From assembly GCA_026120185.1 (NCBI GenBank), contig JANUWF010002120.1:868001-932000 (forward strand): 64,000 nucleotides of DNA, written 5' to 3'. Positions 10,904 through 23,800 of the stretch are shown here, in pieces. The notes beneath the pieces are model-generated. The model ran no database searches. It saw only the letters and a list, made by a program, of their open reading frames with translations, and had not been told where the DNA came from. This DNA comes from Voacanga thouarsii. Taxonomy: Eukaryota; Streptophyta; Magnoliopsida; Gentianales; Apocynaceae. The first letter of the stretch is position 1. Each line of letters starts with the position of its first letter. The position numbers and the translations under genes are program-made.

Positions 10904-11640
10904 TGATATAAGCTCAAGGCTCAACCTCAGTTAAACATTCTGGCTCAAATATATCACATTTGCAAAAAAATAAGAGTCATTCAAAATAGAAAATCAATGA
11001 TGAAATTTGATTAACAAATAAATACTCCTTCCATAATTAAGGACCCTAGGTGAACTAGCAATCTAAGACCCAAAGATTAATCCAATAAGTCTACTACATA
11101 ACACCCATGAACCCAAAATTTAGCACTGGAAATTGAACTAGTAAGATAGGAAAATATAGATATTTTGAATAACTAAGATTCCAAGGCCCCAATTAGAGTT
11201 TCCCAATTGAATTATCTTTAAAAGTTTAGAGACATATAACTAGAGTAGGATTAAGCCCTAAGAATGGTCTTAAATTTTAGAAAGAACAAAAGAAAAACTT
11301 CCTCAGAAGATGTTTAATTTGAGTGTTACAAAAGTATTTAAATATATGTATCTGGCCTTAGACTAATTAGGCTTCAAACCCTAGATAATACAAGTCCCAT
11401 TAACATGTTTTGAAACCTTAAAATTTAATACAAGTCATGAAAATTAAAAAGAAACAAAGAAAATTCAAACCAAAATAAGAAAAAACATAATATTAAAACC
11501 TGCAAGTTGCATGGCTGTGCATGGGAATTTGCACAATAGTGGCGCTGTAGCACTCCACAATCATAAGGCCTGAATGATTGCAGATGGTGCTCTATCTAAA
11601 TGACAATTGGTCTTTGTAATGAAAACTAATTAAAAAAATT
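10904..11640 (-). repeat. 5' LTR of G3 (outer end approximate)
   Basis: The inner end is fixed by the PBS. The LTR end (minus strand) is ...GCTTATATCA, like the ...CATATCA ends of G1 and G2. A TATA-like run lies at about 11335-11350. A GC-richer patch at about 11510-11570, including GGCGCTG, corresponds to the GC patches in the G1 and G2 LTRs. The outer end is not clear; by the length of its relatives it may reach past 11640. Confidence 0.55.
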
Positions 11641-12834
11641 ACTGACACTTAAAAGGGTAAAATTGAATTAAACCTTGCAAGATTTCGAATAATACATTAA
11701 ATCCTAAATACAAAATATCATCTCAACACACTCCAACTACATCATTTTCAAAAATATTATCCACAAAAGAAAGATAATATTTAGGTACATCAATATTATG
11801 CCAACATATCAACCACAAACTTCTTCAATCTTTTCTTCAAGTACAATCTCCTATAAAACATGAATTAAGAGGTATGAGATATAATTTCAATAAGCACTGT
11901 GTGTGCAATGTGAGAATTTTTCAGATAAACATACTTTCATGATGCGTGACCGGTTCCCAAAATAGATATAGAGTAATAATATATCATATTTCCAACACAC
12001 AAAATAATACATGGAAGAACTATAACATTTACTATATTTTTGAAAAAAAAAGATTATTCCTCAACAATATTATTTAGCCACATCAAATATATCATCCGTA
12101 TTGAGCTTACTATCATGATCGTCTTTACGATTAAACATAACAATACACATTTCAAAAATCGTATTTCAAGTATCACATTTTAAAATTACGCATTACGAAT
12201 TCACATCATTTGCCGCTAGGATCTTGTCCCATCAACAATAATGCCCAGAAGGATCTCAATCCTATCGAAAATAGTAACAACATAGGAATTCCATCCTATG
12301 AATATGATAATATAAACATACACCATAATTAAACATACAATGACTATTGTCATACTTTGCCTTACATCCCAAATGTCTCAAATTGATTCTTTATTGTCAT
12401 ATATTAGAAAATGTGTTTCTAGTTAAGGGTGACTAGACATATACACTAATACCATGATCCATAAAAAAAAAGTTCACAGTTCAAAGGTGACCACCAACTA
12501 GATAGTGTTCTCTAACCCGTGCAAGTTAGTATAAGTACAAAGTCCCTTTGAGTATTCAAGAATCAATATGGCACAAAGCCTCATGAATAGATCAACACAA
12601 TGCTTTTTCAAAAACAAGCTCAATACCTTTTAAAAAGATTTTACAAATATTTTTGAAAATATTTGATGTGTAAAAATACTCCCAAGTTTAATAATATACT
12701 CTATAGTTTCAAAAATTACTTCAAAAGATTTTTTGGTTCCTTGTTTTCAAAATCACAACAAAAAATTTTATCCATCACAAAGTTTCACAAACGTCTCAAG
12801 ATTTCATAGATACAAAGCGTATATATATAACTAT

Positions 12835-12877
<43 letters not shown>

Positions 12878-15211
12878 ATAATAAGATTTCATGTTATAAG
12901 AAACTAATAGTTCAAAACATGCTATATATTTTGCAATTCATTTATATATGAGAATTTTCAATTTTATATGGTCAATAAAATTTAATGCAAGCTTTTGTAC
13001 TCAAAATATCGTGTATATGTAAATTTCTAAAAATATAGCATATTTAAACCTTCGATAAATAACAATTCTTCATTTGCTTCACAATAGAGCAACATGCTCT
13101 CAATATATAATTTCAAAAATAATAACGTCTATGTATACAATTTAGAAAGTATCACTTGCATAAGTAAATCATTTCATGAATCCATATTCCTTGAATATAT
13201 AAATATTTTATTTCACAAATCATAACTTTATAAATAAATATTCATACAATTAAAGTATTTTTCAAGATTGAAATCTTTCACATGCATTCTTATATTTAGG
13301 AAATTATGAAATGTGAAGACTTATCTTAAATCCAAGCAAAGTATAGCAAAGTCCAAATTAGGTTTGGGGTTTATAACCTTGATCACTGACAAGCTCTAGC
13401 ATACAATTAAAAAAAAAAATTATCAATTTTCTATATTAAAAATCATACTTAATAAAATTCCTCCAAATTAATTATATGCTTAGACAATTCTAGTCTTATA
13501 ATCTAACTCTATCCAATTCCCAATCAAACGATATATAATCTTCACAATTCACACTCAATTAAGAAGAAAATAAGACATAATTACATGCAGCAAATTCACA
13601 TTAATACATCTATCATTTAATTATATAAGGCATGATTGCATTAGTTAAGCATCAAGCATAATATAGTTAATATGTCAAAGCTCAATACAATTGTATAGTC
13701 ACATAAGCATTAATATATTGAAATAATCACATCATAACATTCTTGTATCAATATTATAACAAATTAAATTAATAAAGTGGAAATTAGATAGTTAAAACAT
13801 AGTTTTTTCAAATTTTTTTTCAAATAAACATTTTAATGAAAATAGGGAAGAACAAGGGGTAATTTAGTACAGTCATATCACTAAGAAAATTAACTCAAAA
13901 TACCATAAAAATTTACATGATATAACTTGAAAATGAAAAGGAGTGATTGTAAAAATTTTAGTAAACTTCAAGGTGTCTAACTGTGTTAATTAAATGCTCA
14001 AAGTTACAGCAATGCTACAATAACAGTAATACTCTGTTTTGGCAATATTTTGTAAAAAATTATTGAGAGCAAACTATTTGTCCAAATTAGATAATTCTAG
14101 TGGAAAATTACTTCTTAAAAATTTAGTTTTATGTACAAAAATTTCAGTTTAAAAATCAAAGTGGAAAGAGTTAAGCCGGAGGTAAACGTTTATAGAAAAA
14201 TCAGCCTTGGTATATACTATATAGTGTAAACTTGAAAAAATCATATAAAATCAACCAAATAAGAAATTAGCATGATTCCAACAGAAAAATACCCTTGAGA
14301 CATAGTAGAATTAAATAGAAATGGAGTATGGTATGGTCCTTAACAAAAAAATTTGGTACTATTACGCAACATTTTATAGATCTTGCAAATCTAGCATATA
14401 CACTCAATTTCCAAGCCACAAAACAATATCAATCCTCCATCAATTCATCCCCAATCACTTAAATTTATTCACTAACATCAATACAACATGTTAACATCAA
14501 TTTCCCAACAATTCCTCTACATCAAAATCACCAAAACCCATTTTTGCTCAAGAATACCAAATCCGTCCAGCAAGGACTACATAAAATAAGTATGAATTAA
14601 CAAGAGAAATAAGTTAAATCACTTACTGTCATGAAGAACACTTGTAATTACTTCAATTAGCAACTTCAAAAAACTTCAATCCCTAGTAATTAAGCAAAAA
14701 CTAAAGAGTTTGAGTGAAGAAAATCAAAGAAGCAAGAGGAGAGAGGGTGGCATGATTGAGAAGGAGTGAGAGGAGAGCAAAACTAAAAAATTTTCTAAGT
14801 ATCGGAAAAGGGGTGGAAGAAAATGGAGCTCTAGGGTCTAAGAATTTTAGATTTTCTATGTTAAATGGATGATTTAGATTGATTAGATAGCTTGCTCAAG
14901 AAGTTATTTTAGAAGACTAGGATTTAATAAAATTCAAGGGTAGAGATTAAAACTCACCAATGGCAACGAATGGGTGGCTATAAGAAGGATATGATAATCA
15001 TTTTACATATTTATGGAACTCTAGGATTTTTTAAAATAAAATAAGCCAAAAAATTAATCTTTGTGTCAAAATAATAAAGAACTGTTTAAAAGGGTCACAT
15101 ATAGGTCAAAATGTTCAAAGAATAGTCAAAAGGTTTAAATAGAATTAATTACTATGTGGATGAAATGCCATTTTATATGCATATGAATGCATGATTATGA
15201 GCGGTGTTACA
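11641..15211 (-). repeat. Long LTR-like sequence H, distinct family
   Basis: The right end reads TGTAACACCGC on the minus strand at 15211, the classic start of Tekay/Del-like LTRs. Inside, blocks resemble the architecture of the other long LTRs here: a GAGATATAATTTCAATAAGCAC block near 11876 and a GTGACCGGTTCCC block near 11945. It lacks the tRNA-like box and is not the same family as A-D. The left end is missing or buried against G3. No coding sequence was found. Confidence 0.5.
12837..12876 (+). repeat. (AC)20 microsatellite
   Basis: Forty uninterrupted bases of AC dinucleotide inside LTR H. The His/Thr-run ORF over it (12733-12951) is a by-product. Confidence 0.95.
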
Positions 15212-16119
15212 AGCATAGCCGTGCAAGGCCATTTTAGCTAAAGTCATGACTCTGGTAGGGCATTATCCACGATTGTGGATGATGCCTAGCAAAGAAGTTG
15301 AAGCTTTAACTACTTGTGACACCGCTATGAAACAAACCATACATCCCGCATTTCTTCTTAAATTTGTCTCCAATGTCCTTTATAGCTTTCCCTTAAGTTT
15401 CTTTAACATTCCGTATAAGTTGTTGATCATATTTGGCTCCTTTTGGTGTTTCTTTCATCAACTATTTCTTAACAAACTTCTTCGCTCTTAGCTTGTAAGC
15501 TTGAAAGTCTTATTGAAACCTCTTGAAGCTAGATGTTACCAAAAAAAGCATGAAGTGTGTCTTGACCTTCCTACTCACTTCTTTGAATAAACCTTCATAC
15601 CTGGGCCAATTCCTATCAAGTCTGGAAAAGAATAAAAAAGGAAATACTAATATTCCGCATTAATAAAAGGCTCAAAAGCATCTAAGTTGTCCGCATTAGA
15701 AACTTTAGCCGATTCTTTTCTATGCACATATATAGGAGACAATCAATTGTTTTGAAATGTTGTAAGACTTAGACATATCAAAACAACACACCAAGTGTAT
15801 TTAAACACACAAATGACAACCAAACTTTGTTCGTTCTTCTTAGCCTTCTTGACAGATGTTAATGTCCAAGTTCATATTAGCATCAATTGATGACAACTGA
15901 GACCAGGGTTTAGTTCACTTCCCATCCAATAATCAATAGGATTAATTTGAAATTTGAAAGTGTTTGGGATTAATTCAAAATTTTAGCCTTCGAATAATCA
16001 ATAGGATTAATTTTCTAGCCTGCCGAATCCATCTTTTGAACAACATAGGATTGAGTTCCTAGTTCGATAGTATGGGGGTTTTTTGCTACTTATGCAGAAC
16101 TCCCATTAGGGTTAGGGTT
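15212..16119 (-). other. Unassigned, possible LINE relic
   Basis: There is no intact gene. Read on the minus strand it follows the DUF4283/zinc-knuckle relic at 16120-16790 and gives patchy Lys-rich fragments (such as KKLKGKL near 15380-15400) that could be the downstream part of a LINE. I cannot align these to a family by eye. The plus-strand ORF 15246-15491 shows no recognisable feature. Confidence 0.3.
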
Positions 16120-16790
16120 TTGAGTTTTGAGGTTTAGTCACCCAACGCTCTAGTTTTTCTGAAGTTTTTTTAGAACCTCTTGCTCTTCATTGTAGATAAG
16201 TTTGCTGCCACAATTGGATTTACCATGGCCAATTTTATAACAATTCAAATAATACTTTGACAAATTCTCATAGGTAATGATTTGATAGAATTCGGCATCT
16301 CTGACCCCTATCTAAATCCTTTTTGTATTCTATTTCATTAAATTCACTTTGACATAAACCCAAGCAACACTTAGGTGTGAAAGAGTGGTCGTTGCATCAT
16401 CAATCTTAAGTGGCTTTCCTATAGCTAAGGCCAAAGAGAAAAGTACAAATTTTGTAAAAAGATGAATAAGGAGATGTTCAAAAGAAATCTATACTAGAGC
16501 AATGGAGAGATGCAAAGTCACTAGAAATTTAGTAGTCTACTTTAGGATTTACATAGGGAACCCTAAAAGATACTAGTCTTTTGAGTCGTAGGCAGAGATA
16601 GTCTTCTTAGAAGTAGCTGAATTAATATGTGGTGAGAGTTAAGCCATCTAGTTGTTACATCTCCCTTAAGCCCAATAATCTTGAACTTTTTTATTTATTT
16701 TTTTATTTCAATGGAATCTACTAAAGGTTTCCCCTATGGAAATTTGCCAACAAGGGCAAACTTTTAAGGGGCAATCAGTTCATCAATCTT
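16120..16790 (-). pseudogene. LINE-type ORF1 relic: DUF4283 plus zinc knuckle
   Basis: The minus-strand reading, with stops and shifts, gives FALVGKF near 16770, LKGDVTTRWLNSHHI near 16640-16690, AIGKPLKIDDATT near 16400-16435, LSHLSVAWVYVKVNL near 16340-16380, and KYYLNCYKIGHGKSNC near 16210-16257. This order (DUF4283 core, then a zf-CCHC_4 knuckle) is the nucleic-acid-binding ORF1 of plant LINEs and related proteins. The first Cys of the knuckle has become Tyr. The relic could also be a host DUF4283 pseudogene, since the family is not exclusive to LINEs. It lies isolated between LTR H and an unassigned region. Confidence 0.7.
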
Positions 16791-19170
16791 AGAGTGGGAG
16801 ACAAAAATTGTTGGTTCATCTTTGTGATGAGGCAAAGGCTTAACTTAGTTAGAATGTGAAGAAGGAAGGAAGAGAAAGCAAAAAACATTTTACCCTCAGG
16901 GTCGAAATAGGCAGCATTGACACCATAGCTAGCTAAAAGAGGCGGGGGTTAGGTTAAGAGAGAAAACAACTAGAGAGAATATTTTTTTTGTAACGATTGA
17001 GATTTTTCAATAGAGCTTTTATGAATGCTTGAAAGTTCTCTTGGAATCTTTTGGTCATCGATCTTGTCTGTGGTCTTTGTGTCAATGTTCCCTTTTCCCG
17101 TGTTTGTCCTGGATGTTGACTTATGGTATTGGATGTCCCAATTCAACAATCTACAACTACTAAGATCAATTTTTGGACCATTGGGTACTATTCATACTGG
17201 ATTATTTTCACCTTTTGAGAGCCATTTCATACATAACATTTGTAAGTCTTTACACTTTACTTTTTAGTGACAAATTATTAAAGTATTCTCTCTTCTTTCT
17301 AAAGATTCTTCGAGCTTACAAAAACCTAAGAAGAGGATGAATTGATTTTTTTTTTCTTTTAAGTAATATCTACTTGAAAATTAAGTCAAAAAGAATTTCA
17401 AAAGTATTTCAAAGAATTCATTCAAATGGACCAAATATTAAATATTTAGTGGAAAAATAGAGTCAGACAATAAGTATGGTAGATAGAAGTTATAAATGCA
17501 CCCAACAACCACAATGCAATGAATTATATAAGATCTATGCTTGTAAACCTAATTATACAATAAATCTTCAAGGAATTGAAGAGAATAATAATGAGGAATT
17601 TAAAAGAATGAAAGCATAAGGAGAAGAATACAAGATATGTAATAGTTCAACCCAATTCTTTTTGGATTTACATCCTAGAGATCTGTCCTAAAATTACAAC
17701 CAACTACTAAAAGTCAAATTCCAAAGTTAATATGGATGACTAACCCAATATTATACAAAAAGAAGGCTCGCCCTTCTTACGTTTTATAATTCCTTCAACC
17801 TTCTATCAATATTAATTAAGGTTCATCCTTCTCCAAAGATATTTTCATTCCAAGACAACCTTTATATCCTTAGAAGATAAAAAGTTGGAAGAATATTAGC
17901 AATTTGCAAGATGGTGGATATTACAATGATGCTTAAAGCATTTTCACAAGATAATTCACCACAAGAAGTTCAAAGAATCTTTAGAAAAGTAAGAGAATAG
18001 TTTTTTCATAGGAAATATAAGCACAAACCTTTCCAAAAGTCTTACAAAAAATGCCTCCAAAATAGTTTAAATAGCCCGGGTGAAATGCTATCCAATAGCT
18101 AAAAAAATAGTTGTTAATCACTGAATTTAGATAAACAAAAGTGTAGGCTGAGTGTATACTTTAGCATCTAGAGAGCCTCTGGAAGATTTTAGACGTATAA
18201 TCATACAACTTAAATGTCTGAAAATATTTATCCAGCTTTTGAAAATTTACTAGAGTGTTTTGAAAGTATCTAAGTGCAACTTGAACATCAAAAAGCCTTA
18301 TTCTAAGCTTCCGATATTGAAACAGATGCAACAAGGGACATCTAAAAGCCTAAATCTTGCTTCTATTTTTTTTTAAAGCAAAAATTGAAGGCTCAAGAAG
18401 AAGTTCCTTTTAGTTCATAAAAGCATCTAAACGTATCTCAAACCTTGATAAAACAAACTTTTGCAAAGGTAAAATTTGAAAGATTTTAGTTTTAAAAACT
18501 TATTTCCTAAACCATTGGTTTGGAAAATTTTCTTTGATATAAAAAAGGTGATCATTCAAAAGGAATTAGACTAGATACAAAGGATAAAGCATAACAATTT
18601 TATGCAGCTTAAGACTCAACTATACTTTCAAAGGTCTTCAAGAATATTCATCTTTTTAGAGATTGATCCCATATTTTCTTGAATAAATTTTCAAATTGAA
18701 GTTCATATGTTGTTTAATCCAAAAGTGTTCAAATAGATAAGCCTATCATAAAGACACATAAACGTTTATTAGTCCATATTAAAGATTGTTATTATCAAAA
18801 TATAATAAATTTAAGCCTTAGAGCTTTCAAACTCTCTCTTTTTATGATACCAAACAATCAATGCAATGTGATAGACATAAAGCAACAAAACCATTAAGCA
18901 CGTAAGCACATGTTGAGTGGATTTCCAAAATGATATACATTTAAGAATATAAAATCCCTCTTAAAATATGGATTGGTTAAAAGGATATACAAGCATACAA
19001 AACTAAAAAAAAAAAAAAAAAAAATGGCTTAAAGAGCGTATGTCCTGATAAACCTCTTATCCATAAAGATGGATTTTTGAAATATTTTAATAGAAATTCC
19101 TCTATAAATAGGTAGTATTCAAGAATAAAACATGATTTTAATACAAGTACCCCAAACTCCTATTTCGACA
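16791..19170. other. Unassigned AT-rich region
   Basis: No coding domain was recognised on either strand. There is a run of A at about 19003-19023. A minus-strand match to part of a tRNA-Met PBS (TTTGGTATCAT near 18840-18855) hints at an eroded LTR element but has no supporting LTR end. ORF 17025-17267 lacks any motif. Confidence 0.4.
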
Positions 19171-19390
19171 TGCGTAACCCAAAAAAGTCAGGGATATTGT
19201 TCTATTTTTAAGATAAGGGGTCTTTATAACTCACTAATGAAATAAAAATTATGAAACCAAAATTTAAAGCTGAATAAAATCCATTACATGCCTCTAATAA
19301 ATACTTAAGTCTCCAAGACTGAATAATCCTAAAATAAAACAACTGTAATATCTGAATAATATAAATAAATAAATTATTTCAAGCCAACTA
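19171..19390 (-). repeat. LTR remnant I, left part
   Basis: It starts TGCGTAACCC at 19171 and includes GATAAGGGGTCTTTATAAC, which parallels the outer end of LTR C (29441 onward, ACAAGGGGTCTTTATAAC). It is thus the 3' end of a minus-strand long LTR. The solo LTR A was inserted into it at 19390/19391. Confidence 0.55.
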
Positions 19391-19634
19391 TGTGAAACTC
19401 CACCTAAAGTCAACTTTAGGGTAAAGAGGATAGGATGCATATCATGTCATCATGCATAAAAATATACTTTTTGAATGATTTTATGTGCCTTAGAATTATG
19501 GTTTATAGGTTAAATAGCTTATTAATGCTTGTTGGGTAGAAAGGGTAAAAAGGTAAATTTTCTTAAAGTCAAAATAGGAAGATGGCTTGAGGTTTAGATA
19601 AGAAGAATATTTGGGTGAGAAAATAAAAACCAGA

Positions 19635-19703
19635 GTTAGTATGGTTAAGTGGTTAGAGCTTTGTAAATTAATCTCTAAGGTCTTGAGTTCAAATCTCATT
19701 ACT
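19635..19703 (+). other. tRNA-like segment in LTR A
   Basis: An A-box-like TGGTTAAGTGGTTAGAGC is followed by GAGTTCAAATCTC (B-box-like). The 3' part can fold a T-arm-like hairpin with four of five stem pairs around TTCAAAT. It lies about 245 bases into the LTR (U3). Confidence 0.7.
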
Positions 19704-21303
19704 TAAGTTTTATTCATGATTATCTTAACCATGTTTGAATTTTCAATTTTCTTACATTCCTTAAAGATAGGAATGTTTTATTAAGGGAGACATGAAGGTA
19801 ATATCTTGATCATGTGATCTTGTCCTAAAAAGAATTCTAGAGGAATTTTTGTTCCCTTTAATTTAGCTAACCTTGTCATAACATTTTTATAATTTAAGCT
19901 ATCCTTAATTCATTAATCCATTTTTAATTCCAAAAATTCTGTGATAAATCCCTTGCATTAGAATTCCAAAATCAGCTCTTGTGGGATAGATATGCCGAAA
20001 ATAGGGAGGAGAATTAGGTAGGAATTCCAAGGAAAAGAAAACACCATAGCTATTCCTTCAAATTTCATCTTCATCTTGATCATGTTTTGGTAAAGGAAAA
20101 TCTGGAAAATTTTCCAGAATTCTATCAAGGTTGTTTTTGGATGTTTCAGCCAGCCTTCTTACCCAATTACTGCAAGAAAAATGGACATTTCATGTAAGGT
20201 TGAAGGCTGGAAATTCAGTGAGTTTTCAGATTGCACAACCTTTCTGAAACTAGAATTTTGTTTCAGCAATTTTACTACATTGAAGCTAGAATTTGAAGCC
20301 TCCGGTAGATCATAAGAATAGCGGGAACTTCCTCTATTTTTCTTTAAGCCGAAGGCTGAAAAACCACCATTAAAAGACCTTCAAACACCCTTAAGAACCA
20401 GCTACAAAATCGGGCCAAAGAGGGCAGAAAATTCTGCACCAAAAACATCTCTATTGCAAGCATTCTTGAAGCATTAAATTCTAGAAATTTTCCAACATGT
20501 TTTCTCAAGGAAAAGGCCAAAATTCTTCACTCAAACCTTTACAATTCGGACCTTGTTCAGCCATTGATTGAACTCCTTGGCCTCCACACCAACTTTGAAT
20601 GTTTGGACTCCATGATCACACTTCGAAAAGCTCCTAAGATTACTCTATCCAAAACTTATTCAAACTTCAAACTAAACTACAGATTTTTGCTCCATTAAAA
20701 CACTTCTATAGCAAGTGATCAAACCAGAAAATTCTCTGCCATTATAATCCATTTTTGGCCAGCCTTGTGTACTGAACAACCCTTCACTCATTGATTAAAA
20801 CCTAGCTAATCTAGCCTTACACCATTAAAGAACAAAAGACCTTCCATGAACAAACTCCATTAACTAATCTTTTACCTCAAACAACTCCTCATTTTCCTTT
20901 ATTTGAATTTAAAAAAAAAAATCTGAAAATCTTCTCCCTCATTCTTGATAACCGAAACTCCCATCTACCCTAGGCCATTCAGCCAACATAATTCTAGCAA
21001 TTCTCGAAGCCATTTTCTCTCAAACTCTCTCAAGAACACCAAGAACACACACTTCTTTTATTCAAGCCTAAACTCATCCTAAACAACTCCAATCACCCCC
21101 CAAACACTCTAGATCATCCATATTCAACCTAAAGTCTTTGTTTCTGGCCTTTATAACACTAAATCACGCAAAGTAGAATTTCCAAACGGATCAAAACCAA
21201 CTTTTTTGTTGAAGGTTCCAAGAACACCAAAAGGTAAAATAAGAACAACCTCCTTGTTCTTTCTCTTCTATTCAACTTCTAATATTTCTTTCTAATGTTA
21301 TTC

Positions 21304-21304
<1 letters not shown>

Positions 21305-21344
<40 letters not shown>
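21305..21344 (+). repeat. (TC)20 microsatellite in LTR A
   Basis: Forty bases of TC. A CT/GA tract sits at the same place in LTR B (about 52170-52210) and LTR C (31766-31801), each followed by the same CAGCTGAAATGGT-like text. Confidence 0.92.
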
Positions 21345-21347
<3 letters not shown>

Positions 21348-22047
21348 TGAAATGGTGCTGATCAACCATGGCTATTTTCCAGACCACTAAAGGCTCTCAA
21401 GCACGTGTAGATCTTCACTAACTAAGGAAGCTTTCATCAAAGCAATCATCCATCAAGTATTTTTCCTTGAATCTTCCTTTTTAATTTCTAAAATCATGAC
21501 TCCTAGATGTTGATAGGATGATTAAATAAAGTAGGGGTTGAATATATGTATGTGGATAAAGGGGATGGAGATAGGACATGAGAGTTGGAATGTATGATTA
21601 GGCCTTATGTATTTTTCTTTTGAATCAATATATGCTCATCATAAGTAAAGGAATTTATAGATGTTTTCATGCATGATAGATATTATGACACCATTGGTGA
21701 TTAGGCTTTTATGTTCTTATTTTTCAATAAGGCAATAGATGATGATTATGCCTAGTAGGAAATTGACCACGCGTTAGTATATGTTGAGTCAAGTATATGT
21801 TCATGGATGGATTAGCATTTTATTATATGGGAATGTGTTCATGGATCTTTTCTAACAATAGAAAATTATGGTAAAAACTATTTTCTTTATTAATTCTAAA
21901 ATTATTTTTTAGCAATTTTTATTAATTTAATTATAATTATGATTCAATTTAATCTATAAAATTTGAAATTACTAGGAAGGTTTGGAAGTAGAGTATTAAT
22001 TAAAATATTAATATTTTATTAGTTAAATAAATAAAATCTTTTGTTAG

Positions 22048-22155
<108 letters not shown>

Positions 22156-23800
22156 GTAAAACATTGGAATTAATTAATATCAAATGACTTTGTAGATCAT
22201 AATAATTAGCCTTACTAAAACTTTTACCTATATCCATAAATATAATTTATATCAAAATTTATTTATTCTTTATAAATTAAAAATTAAGTATAATTTATTT
22301 ATTATTAATTTTATTGGTTATTTATTATCTATTAATTATTAATTAAAAATTAGTGTAATTTATTATTTATAATAATACTATTTAAATATTACCATTTACC
22401 AATATTATTTAGGACTTAGTATTATCCAATATTTAACACTAGTTTATTTATTAGCAATAATGCTTATAATTTATTATTTGGAACTATAACTTATTATTAT
22501 TTATTTTATAACCCCTATTTATTTTAACTTATTAAGCTAGATTTATTTTATAAAATACTTTATCGACTAATATTAAAGCCTGAAACATTATGGTCATGGT
22601 TAGTTGTGGTTGTGACTAGTTGAATTATGAATTAATTATATAAGGTAGATATGATCCGAATATATCTTATACCTTGTGTTTACCCCAGACGGGGTAAGGT
22701 TGACCTTGGAAGACTTTTGAATCCAAGAAGAGCAAAAGATCAGGTAAGTTTCTGCATAGAATCATTTGAAGACCAAAGTTAATGTGGCAAATCAAACTCA
22801 ATGTATACGAGTATTTGTTCTGTAAAGGCAATTAAGGACAATTTTCCTTTTTATTTTAGTTAAGCAAACTATTTGAAATTAAACAAGAAATTTTATAAAA
22901 AAATGCTAAATTTTTCTAAAAACCTGACATTGGCAAGAATTTTAGAAACCTTAATTGCTATTTTTAAATGAATCATTATATGATCATTTTTCTCCCAAGT
23001 GGGACAAACAATGTTGAGTACTTAATAAGGGTAGACTAGTAGGACTAGTCTTTGAAGGGCTAGGGTAAGTCTCTTAATAGGTGGTCACCTCTGAGGGGTG
23101 AGTCCTTCCCGGATAGGATGCCAATCCTGTAGGTCATACCGGTCCGAGCTAACAAGTTCAATCAAGTGGACTGTGTATTTTCGAAGTGGACAACTAGTAA
23201 GTTTGGGTGTAGAGATGAAGGAGTATCTCACCCAGTAGGCCGTACACCTACTTTGTGTCAGTATGCTCAACGTGTGGCATTCTGATCGTTATATTGTTAT
23301 GGTGCACGAAGTGTAGTGCCATAGCTACCTCTTTTGAGTGTTGTAATTATTGTGCACATGTATATTTTGGAAAGCAAAACACCACTCTTCATTTATGACA
23401 TTTATTTAATACTTACTAGTACTTTCACTTATAAAACTTTTACAACTTGCATACATGAACTATTTACCTAAAACACTTAAAGCACACATGGGCTTACTGA
23501 GATTTTTATCTCACTACCTTTTATACTATGTTTTCAGATCGATCTTGCAGTAAAGGTCATTAGCTAGAATGTTGCATATGTCTTGAAGACTCTTTGTTAT
23601 TTTTCCTATATATTGCTTTTGAGATATAGTAGCAGACATTTATTTTTGAATTTGTTCATGTATTGCTAGGTTGTAAGAAGTTAAATTTTGAAGTATTTCT
23701 TTTATTTTATTTTTTGTGTGTCCTAGTTATAAGGACCCCTTGTCCTATGGATAGGGCGACATCCCTAACCCTAATGGGGCATAGGTAGTTGGGTGTTACA

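Larger units (their letters stand above)
8375..11640 (-). mobile_element. Ty3/gypsy element G3 (5' half only)
   Basis: On the minus strand, from right to left, there is an LTR, a PBS (10889-10900), a long leader, gag and the start of protease. It stops at about 8375, where LTR D begins. RT onward is absent from the window and would lie to its left if D and G1 are later insertions. The gag and protease are closely related to those of G1 and G2. All frames are broken. Confidence 0.8.

Noticed and set aside
12733..12951. ORF with a Thr-His repeat
   Set aside because: It translates the (AC)20 microsatellite.
16100..16130. Telomere-like TTAGGGTTAGGG run
   Set aside because: Only two units; far too short for an interstitial telomere.
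17025..17267. 80-residue hydrophobic ORF
   Set aside because: No recognisable motif, no neighbouring gene structure, and in a repeat-type region.
18838..18860. Minus-strand PBS-like TTTGGTATCAT
   Set aside because: No LTR end adjoins it on the correct side; I could not support an element.
19635..19703. Functional tRNA gene
   Set aside because: No acceptor stem or proper anticodon arm is evident; the same segment recurs inside LTR copies, so I list it as tRNA-like only.
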